From Ectocarpus siliculosus (Eukaryota; Sar; Phaeophyceae; Ectocarpales; Ectocarpaceae): a stretch of 64,000 nt of DNA. Below, one piece after another: positions 22,602 through 34,340 of this stretch. Below the pieces are notes generated by a model. It saw only the letters and a program-made list of their open reading frames with translations, did not search any database and was not told where the DNA came from. The stretch is from contig FN649757.1 in NCBI GenBank assembly GCA_000310025.1, forward strand, positions 714,542-778,541, given 5' to 3'. How positions within the stretch are numbered: the stretch's first letter is position 1; every line of letters begins with the position of its first letter. The translations under genes and the position numbers were made by a program.

Positions 22602-25600
22602 ATGATGGCCATGGAGTATAGTGTGTACACGTGTCCAGAGGGGTGCGGATGCGGTGAAATAGTTGGTTACAGGCTACGAGGCTCTCGTGCTGTAGCTTCC
22701 TCCCCTGAGCCTCAAACATCGAACTCCCCCCGGCCGCGTCCGATCACCCCTACCCGCTCACGAGCAGGGAACATGGAGAAGCAGCTGTTTGCGGCGGTGG
22801 ACATAGTGTCAACGGTCGGGGAGTTCGTGGACGACAATCAGTACCTCTTCTTTGCCTCGGTTTCCCGAGGATGGAGGGATGTCTGGGGCAAGCGTCCGAC
22901 GGTTACAAAGGCCCTGACGGCCGACACGTCGGTGTCGCAGCTCTCCCTCAGCTTCGAGTGCGGCCTGAGGCGGACAGCCGCGGTCTGCGAAACCGTCGCG
23001 GGGCTCGGCAGACTGGATCTCCTGCGGAGGGCGAGGGCCATGGGGTGCCCGTGGAACGAGAACACGTGCTACGTTGCTGCGAAGGCGGGACACCTCCATG
23101 TCCTCGTTTGGGCCCGCCAGAACGGGTGCCGTTGGGGGCGCAACACTGCCATGGGCGCGGCGCGCACTTCCGTCGAGGCTGCGGAAGGAGGCCATGTTCA
23201 CGTGCTCCAGTGGCTGAGGGGCAATGGCTGCGCTCTGGGCCCGAGCACCTGTGCCGGGGCTGCAAGGTTCGGTTCAAGCGAGAAAAATGAACAGTAGTTG
23301 TACGATTGTATTGGGTTCAAAGGGAGTGTCGAATACGAAAAGACTTTCGGAACGCGTTTGGAGGAACTTGACAAGCGCTTAAAAGTGCGTTGGTGTGTAC
23401 ATCACTGTGTATCTCGCGGTTGGAGCTGCCAAGCCTCGAAACAACAGGTCATACAGTACGCGCCGCCCTTAAGAACCTGAGAGTTGAGAAATTCGGGATC
23501 AAAAACAGAACGATAAAACACATTGACCATAGTAAAACCTATATAATAGTCGGTGTTGGGGTCATCCCACAGGAAAACAAGAAACACGCCTCGGCGGGCA
23601 AAACACGAATTTCTTAACTTATTATGTGGGTGACGCAAAACACGATGTGGTCGTCTGGCGTACGTATCCGAAGTGGGATATCTCAACCGGCGAACATCCT
23701 TTGCCTTAGGGAACTCATCCGCCGAAACATGGAGGTGAATGCGGCTGGACGAGGTTGCCAAGTCCGCAACAACCTTAGCAAAACAACGTGCTCTCAAAAT
23801 CTTGCACACGCACATGAACGCCCTTGCTGGGGTGTCGTGAACGTTAAGAACGAAGCCCCGTACTTACTTTTGTGGGGCACGCTTGGTCTGCTGATGAAGC
23901 ACTGCTGTTCATCGCCAAGCATATCATATGCTGTGTAGCCTGCCGCCGATAGGGATACCTTGTACTGGGCGACCTCATCTCTGTGTTGCGTCTGAACAAC
24001 AGCTCTTTGGTTTGCGAGCACCGTTGGGGAGCATCATTCCCCCACGTGAAGACGGGTCTTGGACCAAAACCAGTGGCATACGTGACGTGTGTTTCGATCG
24101 AGAACTTTGAACTTTTGCTGACGGAATATCTGGATGTTAGCCAAAACAAACCTCACGGCGTTCCCGTACCGCAGATGCATTGCCAGGCATCGTTTGACAG
24201 ACCCGTATCCGTTAAACATTGCTCAAGATTCATGCGTACAGTAGTGGAGACAAAGCAGTGGAGGTATGGCGGTGATCCATGTTGGGTTCAAACTACTGTT
24301 ACCCCGAGAGCTTCTTAGGCAGGAAAGGAGTTATCGGACATCGGTATTAGACTTCCTTGTTGGAAGCTGCTCGCCGCATGTACAATACGACACTCAAAGT
24401 CACACCCAACCATGTATCGTTGTATTCATTCATCACATAAAGTTTGCCTGTTCCGTGTTTCTTCGCTGAACGAATCTTCTCTCTCGCATACTTTCCCCGT
24501 AGATCGCGGTTTTCTTTCCTTCTGAATGGATCCACAACAGTATGCAGCAGCTCTAACAGCACGTGACTTCAAACATGAGCGGATAATGTCCACCACCTCG
24601 TTGCAACATGTGGACCTACAATAGTGGTGTAAATCTCTTCTAGATGTGAGCCAATCTACGCGTAGAGAAGTACATAGTGAATTGATCTGTTCGGCCCGTG
24701 GAGACATCAGGCACCCACACTCTTCCATTATTCTGGTGGTTGGACAGTTTTTTTTTTTTTTTCATTTTTTGCTGCCTTTGTTTGCTTGGTAAGAATATTT
24801 GGCATACAGATAACAGCCCGATATAGTGGCAACTTGAACAGCAGAACTGCCGATTCTAGTGGCATGAAAATCTCAACATGTACATGAACCCCGATGTATC
24901 GTATTGTTTTTTTTTTTGTTTTTTTTTAGTGACACTGCCCTGAATAGTGCCATGTTCTCCTCTTGCCCCTACATGCCACTATATCGGGCTGCTTACGGTG
25001 TCTGTGTTGTATTTTTTTGTTCAGAGGCGGCCATCTTCGTGCCCTTCAATGGCTTCGAGAAAAGAGGTGCGACTGGAACTCCGACACCTGCATGGCAGCC
25101 GCTTCCGGAGGTCATTTGGGAGTTCTTCAATGGGCGAGGCTAAACGGATGCGTTTGGGACACGTCCACTTGCTGGGCAGCCGCGCAGCAAGGGCACCTGG
25201 AGGTAAAAACGTCGTAGTTCTCAACATCCCCCACGCCACCGTGTCGAAAAATGTAGGAAGTCTCTATTAACACTGAGGGCGTTTGGCGAAAGCGGAAATC
25301 TGTCTTGCCGACCACCCCCACCCCATTCTTATCCGATTGATCCACGGAGCCACCACTCATTCGTCATCACTCCCCTCCTCACGGAGAACACAGGGGGAGC
25401 TCAGACTCAGAGTTAGGCAATCAGTCAATCAGCGAGTCACCAACCCCGTCTCGAGGCGAATGGTCGGCACAGAACCCTCACGAGGTAATGAGGAAGCTTG
25501 TCTCTGGCGAGTTGGTGTGCGGAGCAAGAATGGTGGATGAGAGTCAGGAGACTTTTGAAGGATTCACCAAAAGCGGGGGGAATTCGGGCAGGCAGATACC

Positions 25601-26409
25601 GAAGGAAGCACATTCACGTCTCTTGCGGGGTCCTGCACAGTCGCATTCAAGACTTGTCGTAATCACGTACACGTGGAATGAGTTGGAGAACGCAACGTTT
25701 GTTGGACCAATTGGAAGCAATGCAAATGACAGCCACTATGACACCTAATCTGTTCATGTGAGGCGAGCTGCCCAATTTCAAGATTCAAGAGCAGGAGTGC
25801 CTTAGTAAACAAGACACGACCAAGGGATAGTCGGGGGGGGGGGGTCGTTGAGACTTCATCGAGCAGTACAAGAGCCATACGGCCGCGCAAAGGCAAAGTC
25901 AAGATAATCGGAGGCATCCGACGCTCCCTGCAACTATCGACAACGGCAAACAGAAAAAGTACGAGTTGCACGCTTTCGCAAGAAATCCGGGTATTCGTGC
26001 ACGCCCGATTGACCTCTTACTCAAGGCAACCTGCTTGTATATGCTCGCGTGTCGTTATCCCCCCATTTCCTGAGCAGGCCGCGGTATAGGATAACTCACC
26101 AAGGTCGCTGTGACGATCCCATCCCTCAAATTGTGCCCCCATCACTTTCGACCTGCGCGAACCCAATGTATGTACGTACGTTCGTCAACTTACAATAATG
26201 TGCCGTGTAGGTGCTTCGCTGGGCCAGGGCTAACGGGTGTGGATGGGGTCCTTCCACCTGCTGGGGAGCCGCGAAGGAGGGTCACCTAGGTTAGTTTTAG
26301 TGTTAGTTTCCCATCGAGCGGGAAAAGCGACCACAACTCCTCCTGTTTGGGTTACCGGCCCTAAGTACTCTTATCCCTAAGTGGGGGGCTTCGTCTAGGA
26401 AGGTGAAGA

Positions 26410-26444
<35 letters not shown>

Positions 26445-26497
26445 GCCTGTCTGTCTGTCTGTCTGTCTCTGTCTGTCTGTGTGTGTCTCTCTCTCTC

Positions 26498-26550
<53 letters not shown>

Positions 26551-26551
26551 G

Positions 26552-26600
<49 letters not shown>

Positions 26601-27467
26601 GTCTCTCTGTCTGTCTCTGTCTCTCTGTCTCTCTCTCTCTCTCTCTCTGTTTCTCTGTCTCTCTGTCTCTCTGTCTCTCGTATGAACCGCCCGGTAAGGT
26701 GGTTGGAGAAACTTGTTTGTGCTTTATTTTGGAGTGGTTGTGACCTGCTCCGTCACAGCTTATGGCCAAATCTCGAGGTCAGAACCGCAACAATAACCAA
26801 ATCTCGAGGTCAGAAACGCAACAATAACCAAGAAGCTGCGGACAGCCCATAGAACACTACTGTGCACGAGTGGTTTGTTTGGATGCGCCGCCGCACACAC
26901 GACTCTGGAGCTGATGTCTTCGAAACTCAAGCCCTTGGAAGGATGAGAGCTGCCTCTGCCCGAACTGCTCGGATGCATATGGTGCAGCAAGGGATTTTGA
27001 ATCTGATTCTCTCGGAGTTTGGCGAGGGGGCTTGTTGCCGTGATTGTCATTCTTACGCAATACCAAACAGTCTGTTAGGTCGATCGGCCTCATCCAGTGA
27101 CAGAAAACACAAAACTGCGCTCCTCCTTTTATGGGGGTTTCCGTGTGCCGATGTCGCTGTTGCTGCTGATGGTGTACACTGTACTGTAGGTATCCTCCAG
27201 TGGGCGAGATCGAACGGCTGCGTGTGGACATCGGGCACGTGCTGGGGGGCTGCGAGGGGAGGCCATTTGCACGTCCTTCAGTGGGCCCGCGCTCAAGGCT
27301 GTGCTTGGAACGCTACAACCTGCTGCGGCGCTGCCAAAGAGGGCCATCTTCATGTCCTGATATGGGCGAGGCAGAATGGTTGCCCGTGGGATTTCAGGAC
27401 CATCACGTACGCCGAAAAGGGTGGTCACGACCATGTGGTTAGGTGGGCGAGGGCGCACGGACTGTGA
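22602..27467 (+). CDS. Ankyrin-type repeat protein with F-box-like N-terminus
   Basis: Exons 22602-23266, 25025-25202, 26211-26289 and 27190-27467 (TGA) join in phase to give about 399 residues. The N-terminal part reads [20 protein letters not shown] then [10 protein letters not shown], an F-box-like helix pattern. About ten 26-residue repeats follow, of the form GHLxVLQWARxNGCxWxxxTCxxAA, a degenerate ankyrin type common in brown-algal genomes and also seen in large DNA viruses of algae. Such proteins are generally protein-interaction scaffolds; an F-box start would suggest a ubiquitin-ligase adaptor, but that is inference. Introns cut at the same place in the repeat (just after GHL), and exon 3 is one repeat long. 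The frame stays open upstream to about 22359, so a 5' exon or an earlier start is possible; I chose the first in-frame ATG (Met-Met-Ala-Met). Confidence 0.82.
25515..25619 (+). repeat. Dispersed 105-bp repeat, copy 2
   Basis: Partner of 21767-21873, sharing blocks such as GAGAGTCAGGAGAC, GAAGGATTCACCAAAA and GGGCAGGCAGATACCGAAGG. It lies in intron 2 of the ankyrin-type gene. Confidence 0.8.
26406..26690. repeat. (CTGT)n/(CT)n microsatellite
   Basis: About 285 bp of CTGT and CT units in intron 3 of the ankyrin-type gene. The long open frames across it on both strands are compositional artefacts. Confidence 0.97.
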
Positions 27468-28683
27468 CCCCCCCCCCACCCCCCGTGGCAATGCTCGAGA
27501 GCAACCGAAAATGATTTCCATTTTCTCAGGACTCGGGGGTTAAATCACAAAAATCATCACCGCGTGGTTGGGTGGACCCGGGCGCCTGGGCGATAACTTC
27601 CTCCCTCGTGGTCTTGTTCGAGACTACCCCAACGATTATGGAATGTAACAGTTTTTTTCAGGGTTCCACAGATCAACGAACAACCCAGACGTACGTGCGT
27701 TTGTGGACGATATTTGGGATTGTGTATGCAAGGGTTCAATCTATATAGGAGTCCAGCTGTGAACAGACTGTTTTTTAGGTGCTAGAAATGGGCTGCGTGT
27801 GTCGTTATTATAGGAGATCCAGTGGGGGGGGGTACCAGGACGTTTGTTCTGTCATTATTCAGCTTGTAGATATTGTCGTTTTCGTGCCGAGTGAAGTTTG
27901 GCTGCAATGTACTTATTTGAACACGCTGGCCTGTATATATGGAAGAAGTTATTGTTGACAGTTGTCGTTGAATTTATTCGAGTTCGGATTGAGGCTACAC
28001 TAAAGCGTTTCGCTCGTGCACGTCGGCAATGCTTGGTCAAATAAGCCCCTGTTTCTGGGCGCCCCCCCTGCGGGAAGTATCCGGGGCATATCTTGTATAT
28101 ACAAAGTACGTATCGCAATCGTGTCTGTCTTTCTTTTTGCTTCGCTAGTGGACACCTGCTATAATTGTATACGCGATTGATTGGCGTTGGTCGGGTGTGC
28201 CCTACAGTATCTCATGCCTATCCCGCCGTTTGTGAGGCGGTGGTAGTCTCCGTTTTTTTATGCTACAGGCTTCATGATTTTCCTTGGGCTATGTGTGCCG
28301 TGTGGAGTTCATGACAGGCCCCAACCTCTCGTGACAGGGGGGGGGGGGGGGGAGGTAGGAAAGACACCGGAGGTAGCTGCTTGCATGCTAAGGTTGCTCG
28401 CAGGTTCGGTGCTGCTGCTGTTAAAAAAATTGTGCGTGAAGCCCGCCCCGATGGTAAATCTCCGACATAGAAGTCTGGCAGGCTCATTGCAGTTTTGCAC
28501 GCTGGCCCTCTCCTATGATATCTTTTTGTGAGAACGTAAAACGAGGCGTTGTGTGGTGCGTAGCGTTCGAGCTGTTGCTAGTGTAGACGAGAGTGTGACT
28601 GGTGTGGGTCGGTGTTTTGGGTTCAAAGATTAGTGTCGCGGGGCGTACGTACTTACTTTGTGGATTGGATTTTTGTCTTTTTT

Positions 28684-28791
28684 CCCAATCCCCGACACCG
28701 ACCGGTGAATTGTAGAGTACTAAGAAAGGTCGCCCACCAATCCCCAACACCGACCGGTGAATTTTAAAGAACTAAGAAAGGTCATCGACCA
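28684..28791. repeat. ~54-bp tandem duplication
   Basis: Two copies of a unit containing AATCCCCGACACCGACCGG and ACTAAGAAAGGTC lie head to tail in intergenic DNA. Confidence 0.85.
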
Positions 28792-29128
28792 ACAATTGAC
28801 CCTCACGGACAAACGTTGGAGTCGATCAAAAGTAGCATTCGCTTGCGATCCATCGTTTACTACTATTTGGTCGCTTGTTTAGTCCGCTTGTACTGTCCCG
28901 CTTAGCTTTTTTGTTGGCAATGAAAGCAAGAAATCATGAACGTTGTTCGTCAACAGACTGCTTGCATGTAGTCTTGCAACGTTCCAAAACAACGTCAGCC
29001 AATATAATTAACCCCCAAAGACGCTCTTCGAGGGAATTGATGGACGTGTTCAACCACAACCAATGCCATTTCTATTGGCTTGCGGACCCTTCGGTTCCAT
29101 TTTATTTTCGTATACCTTTTTTGGGTAA

Positions 29129-29270
29129 GTTAGCCTGTGACCACGGGAATCGACCCCGTCAAGTGTCAGACTAGTACGAACAGAAGAAAGTACTGGGCAG
29201 GGAGAACGGAACGGTTATTAATGTGAAGACAACAACAACAACAACAACAAACAACAACAACAACAACAAC
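29129..29270 (+). repeat. AAC-tail dispersed repeat, copy B
   Basis: Begins AGTTAGCCTGTGACCACGG, includes GTACTGGGCAGGGAGAACGG, and ends GAAGAC followed by about 13 AAC units with one interruption. Intergenic, upstream of the tRNA-Lys(TTT). Confidence 0.85.
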
Positions 29271-29729
29271 GTACTATATAGTACTTCGGAAGTAGTAGTA
29301 TTTTGGGTGCGTTGTCGTGCCACAAAACCTACATAGAAATATATTGGCATTGACCTCTCCAGCAACCCAATACCAGCACTCTTCCGTTGGTTGAAAAAGA
29401 GAATCGACGTACATACTGTACCATTCGACTACAAGGAGCTTTTGCTCTCCTCCTTTTTGCATCCACGCACAGCACATCACATCTGCCTGCCGCGCATGTT
29501 CGTATTGTTACGAGAAATGAATCGACAACATACATACGTACACTACCACGACTTTGCACAACTTTACCCGCAGCGTCATTGGTCCAACTTGTTGGGGGGT
29601 TACATTCACGGCATGTATTTATCCCCCCATCCAATAATGATGGTATTGATAGGATTGAGGCATCGTCTTGGGGCAAGCGGAAAAAAAGTATTTTCTTCAA
29701 AAACTGAGATTCCGTACAGAGCTCAGCGA

Positions 29730-29802
29730 ACCGGAGTAGCTCAGTCGGTAGAGCGCAAGACTTTTAATCTTGTGGTCGAGGGTTCGAGCCCCTCCTTCGG
29801 TG
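29730..29802 (+). tRNA. tRNA-Lys (TTT)
   Basis: Standard cloverleaf. The acceptor stem ACCGGAG pairs with CTTCGGT; the D arm is AGCTCAGTCGGTAGAGC; the anticodon loop CTTTTAA gives anticodon TTT; the T loop contains GGTTCGAGCC; the discriminator is G. There is no intron. A six-T Pol III terminator lies at 29811-29816. It is the sister of the CTT isoacceptor about 10 kb away on the opposite strand. Confidence 0.97.
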
Positions 29803-30142
29803 TAACCTTCTTTTTTGGTAACATTTTTTTTTCACAGGGAGGCAGCTCAGACAGTCGTAAGCAGTTTGAAAATCGCATCATATTACGCATATATATGAAC
29901 GCGTGTCCCACGGCGATAGGTGGCACCACATAGGTCCAAGGCGGGTGATGCGTATATGTGACCTCCTTCCCACTTTTTTTGCGGGCCAACACCCCGTAGA
30001 CACTCAAACACCCCTCGAACCAGATTGTTCCTGGATCCCAGAACCGAGGATCATATCCTTTGAAACGGCGAGAAAAAGAGCAAACGACGGATCGCGATCG
30101 ATATCGTCTTGTTCCAAGGAGCGACACTCATACTACCTGGCC
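29803..30142. other. Short intergenic region
   Basis: About 340 bp between the tRNA-Lys terminator and the PPP1R42-like start codon. It must hold that gene's promoter and 5' UTR. No specific element recognised. Confidence 0.45.
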
Positions 30143-33100
30143 ATGGACTCCATCACGGGAGAGTTTTCAGACGAAAGCTCGTCACGAGCTTCCTCTGCTA
30201 GTAGGAGAGGGACTACGCGCGAGCTGGCTCTATGTAGTACGGCCACGACCAGGAGGTGAGGACCATGCTTGCTTCTCGTCCTGTTTTTTTGTTACATCGG
30301 GCCGAGCCGTTAGGAACCATCCATCCATGTGTGAATCCTACACATCTACGTACGCACGTTGTTGCGCCACGTGAGTGGCCGTTGAGAGCAGACTCTGGAG
30401 GTGTGTCTAGTATGTACGATTGTGCGGATTGTGAGATCCGTAGTGTTTGTTGCGGGTGTGCTGTTTACTCGGGAGAGAGAAAGAGAGAAACACAAACAGC
30501 AGCAAGCAGCAAGCAGCAGGAAGACTGATTAATTGCGCCGCATTCGCGAGGTCGCGTGTGTCCGGTGGATCGGGGCTGGCAGGGGACATGCATGGCCGCA
30601 AAATCGCCTTGGTTCGGGGTTGAGGGAAGGCCATATGTATCGGGGATGCCCTTGCTATGTTGCTTTTCCTTACTCAAGCGGTGCATCGTCATCGCTGACG
30701 CCGCGAAGCTGAAACAAAACCTCGACACTGATCACGCATCACGCACGAACGCGCATTTATTTGTGCACATACATCTGCATGATCCTACCATCCTACCCAT
30801 GGTTGCATGCTGATCAACTACACACCGCTGATGCTGCTGTAGCATGCGGCACTTTTTCTACGTTGGTGATGGCCCTGACGTTTTGTTGTACTCGCGTCGC
30901 GCTTACATGGGCGCCAATTCTTTGGCATTGACAGGAGAAACGAGTCGGACGACGACTATCTCTCTCGCGTGACGCACCTTCGCCTCCAAAACAAGGGCAT
31001 CTCCAGCCTCGACAACCCGGATGTCTTTGACGCGTGTCATTCTCTCAAGGTATTGCCGCCAAAGCTTATGAGGGTGCCAAGAGGGGATTCCCGCGCTTGT
31101 CGCCTGGGTCACGAAAATAACAGATGGATCCACTGCATGTATATATATATGTGCAGCAACACTGCATATATATTTTTTTTTTGTAGGTTCATCTTTGCAA
31201 CAAATATTTGAGTCAGCCTAGCTATGTTGTTGTTGTTGTCTTGACATTAAAAGTCGTTCCGGTCTCCGCTCAGTACCTTCTAATGTCCGTACTGGTCCAA
31301 CTGGCGCGGACGCCTTCCGTGGTCACAAGCCTATGTGCGACGTGTATATTCTACATACATAGACGTCGTGTATATTCTAATGTATATATTTTTTCACGGC
31401 AGGTCCTGTACCTGTACGACAACTGCGTGGAATCTCTCAAGGGCTTGGAAAAGCTTCAGCGAATCGAGCAACTCTTCGCGGACAACAACGTGCTCACCAC
31501 TATTCAGGGCACCCTGTCGTGCAGACGACTACAAAAATTGTGAGCGTTTTCATGTACACCAGTAGCTCAAAGATTATGATTCGAACGCCTCGCCCGCCTG
31601 AAGTTCGGTTGCAGCACCGCACGAAGGAAACAGCCGCACGAAGGAAATGATTCTGCCTGCCTCGAGTCAGAACCAGACGTCGGAAGCTTTCTCGCCGCAA
31701 CTCGATTTCTCCAGATAAAACATGATGGGTCTAGCACGTACAACCCCCCCCCCGCCACAACTGTTAATTCCCCAGAGGAACTGCAAGACGATAAAAAAAA
31801 AAAGTCCTCGAAAATGTACTCAATGTGTGGCCTTGAACCGGATCCTGCCAGGCACTTGAGCGGGAACTCTATCTCGAATCTGTGCGGACTGGAGACCGCT
31901 AATTGCTTGGAAGAGCTGCACGTGGCAAGACAGCGACTCCAGAGAGGGCAGTGCTTCACCATCGACCAAGCATCCATAGACGGGATCAAGGTGATCTATC
32001 TACCCTGTCTCTTTCTATGTCGTTTGTGTGCTTGGTGTGGAGGGTGTAGCACACCGTACACAATGTAGAACAGAGTGTTGAGAAGCACGATGACCACTAC
32101 ACCACAACACCACAAGTCAGCGCTGACTTGTCGTGTAGTGGTCATCGTGCTTCTCAACAAAAGTTCACGGGCATTAACCTTTGTTGAGAAGCACGATGAC
32201 CACTAGACCAGTACACTGTAGTCAGCGCTTACTAGTGGTCTAGTGGTAATCGTGCTTCTCAGCACAAAGCTGTCGCCTTACGCGTCGAGGACAGACTATA
32301 CCTTAGACTACATAGGCGCCACGACAAGAAGAGCACCTTAAAGGCCAGCAGCGCAGGGAGAACCGTGGAGAAAAAATACTCCAGTGTTTGCAGAGTTTGT
32401 CTACATACCTCCGTTTCGAACCCGTGTGGGACGTCAAACATCCCGAAAGCCGAGATGGAAGGAAGCAAGACAAGCTTTCGCGACTGAACGAGCATTGACG
32501 GTTGAATGATTCCATCGCCGGCGCTCAATCGGTTCAGCAAATACACGGATTAAAGATTCAGGACTACTGAAGACCATAATACCAACCATCAATGAATGGG
32601 CGTCATCTTTGTAGTCAAAGGACGGTTCCTATCTACTACTTACCTCCGTACTGACCCTGATGTATTCCCTGCCTCTGACCAAACGCTCGTGGTCCTTGGT
32701 TCTAGGACTCGTTAGTTTTGCTAGATGCTTCGGGCAACGGCATGGGTGGTACAGAAATCGAAGGCATCCTTCATCTCTACCGGCTCGAGACGCTCAATTT
32801 GGCGGAGAACGATATCCAGGAAATGGCACAGGCACGTCCCAGCGCAAAAGGACGGAATACAAATGATCCGTTGTACTACTGTAGGCATAACAGTTTAGGG
32901 AAGTATATTTTTTCGCTTTTAATGGAAGTCCGCTCTGTCGTTTCGGGTCTTGTGAGGATTCAAACCGCGGGCCATCCATGCACGATGTTCCTGCCCATTC
33001 ATTGAGCCACTACTGTGGCTGCCGGGAATGTGCGATCGACCATTCCAACGGCATGTGGATCATCCTCTTAACACGTACTTCCAAGTACCTTGCCAGGACA

Positions 33101-34340
33101 CCTCCGGCAGGAATTGTCGTGTGTATCCAATGGTGCGATAGATGAACTCAGGCGTTCGTACTCGAACTTCACATTCGTACCATAAAGTTGTGACATTCCC
33201 ACGTGGCGCACAGTAGGTGGTTGATCTGGTGAGCAGCCTGGAGGCGCTGAGGGACCTAGACCTCAGAGGCAACATCGTCAGTCGCATGGCCAAGTACTTC
33301 GAGAGAGCCGTCACGAGGTGAAGATTGACGGACGGAGCATTTCTCATGCACGGCTGCTTTGTCGCCAAGTCAAGTACAACCTGTACTGTTGTTCCTCTGC
33401 CAGGCGTACTCCTCCTGCGAGTGGAACACCCGCTGCCTGAGGCAACAGTCTTCAAGAAGCACATACATAGTCTAGTCCATGGCCGACCATTTATTGTTGG
33501 TAGGAACCGCTCGCACGTATGTTGTCCTCCACGATGACAACACACTCCACCAGCCACGCTTGTAATCCAATTTCGGGGCACACAAGCGCGGGGATACGCG
33601 AACAATACTGTCTGATCAATCGATGCGCTGACCCTTGCAACCGGGATCTCTGCCAACGCATGCACGCCCATCAAGGTGTGGAGACCTCTTGGCGACCCTA
33701 GACGGCAAACCGGTGCATGCGCAACACCGCTCGATGCTGCAACGGCTAGACCGCCACAAGCGTTCGGAGGCTAGGAAGTCCGCCGCTAAAACCCTCGCCC
33801 GCTCCAACACCCACGCGCCCATTGCAGAACCCGGGTGGGTGAAGTGTATAGTACAAGAAGTGTGGTAACTCTAGGCGCAACGCACTACTATTCGTTCTCC
33901 GACTATTGGTGCCGGTAGATGTACACACCTACACTAGTCTACAAGTCCATGGCGGACATGACAGGCTCGTGCGACACGTTGCATTCACATCAAGGACACA
34001 TTCATTCGTTCACACCCTTCGCCTGTAAAGCATGATAGTTAGTGCATTGGGTATACCTCACGCTCATGGTTCTCATCGTGTAGCACACGATATGCGTCTC
34101 TTTCCTGCTAACAGGGCCCAACGCGAAGACTCAGCGAGGCTCCACGACGGGGACTTCTCCAAGGGCCACAGCCACAGCGAGCATCAAGACCCGGCAAAAA
34201 AATCTTCGATGCTGGACCTAAACCCTTCCTTGCGCACAACGCGCGCGGGGGTGCGCTTTGCCAGCAGCGTAGGCACTTCCAGTAGTACCAGTCAAGATGA
34301 TCGCGACAAGCCGTTAATTTCTTGGGCGAGCTCGCGGTAA
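30143..34340 (+). CDS. Leucine-rich repeat protein, PPP1R42-like
   Basis: Eight exons: 30143-30255, 30935-31049, 31403-31539, 31852-31990, 32706-32831, 33217-33317, 33676-33834 and 34115-34340 (TAA). They join perfectly in phase to 371 residues (human PPP1R42 is about 357). After a Ser/Arg-rich start come SDS22-type leucine-rich repeats: THLRLQNKGISSLDN, VLYLYDNCVESLKGLEKL, KLHLSGNSISNLCGLE, then the diagnostic ELHVARQRLQRGQ (ELHVESQRLPLGE in the animal protein), LLDASGN, LRDLDLRGN and a cap with LATLDGKPV. The C-terminus is a basic, Ser-rich tail. Animal PPP1R42 (TLLR) associates with microtubules and centrosomes/basal bodies and binds protein phosphatase 1 gamma; a role around basal bodies of flagellated reproductive cells is inference. 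Intron 5 starts with GC rather than GT. Other ciliary LRR proteins are the main alternative. Confidence 0.88.
31225..31331 (-). repeat. AAC-tail dispersed repeat, copy C
   Basis: Inverted copy: on the minus strand it reads TTGTGACCACGGAAGG, CAGTTGGACCAGTACGGACA, GGTACTGAGCGGAGACCGGA and ends CAAGACAACAACAAC. It lies in intron 2 of the PPP1R42-like gene, on the strand opposite the gene. Confidence 0.9.
32077..32264. repeat. Two tandem near-perfect hairpins
   Basis: Hairpin 1 (32077-32158) and hairpin 2 (about 32182-32264) share the arm GTTGAGAAGCACGATGACCA and its complement, around a GTCAGCGCT centre. In hairpin 1 the centre AAGTCAGCGCTGACTT is itself a perfect palindrome. They are about 82 bp each, 24 bp apart, in intron 4 of the PPP1R42-like gene. 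They look like foldback MITEs or hairpin-RNA precursors. Confidence 0.9.

Larger units (their letters stand above)
27468..29729. other. Intergenic region between ankyrin gene and tRNA-Lys
   Basis: No coding exon recognised. It holds a two-copy 54-bp tandem repeat at 28684-28791 (CCGACCGGTGAATT core) and AAC-tail repeat copy B at 29129-29270. Confidence 0.5.

Noticed and set aside
26406-26690. Possible CRISPR-like repeat array
   Set aside because: Simple CTGT/CT units with no spacers in a eukaryotic intron.
26403-26852. Long open frames of Ser/Leu/Cys or Arg/Gln/Thr repeats on both strands
   Set aside because: They are translations of CT/CTGT microsatellite DNA inside an ankyrin-gene intron.
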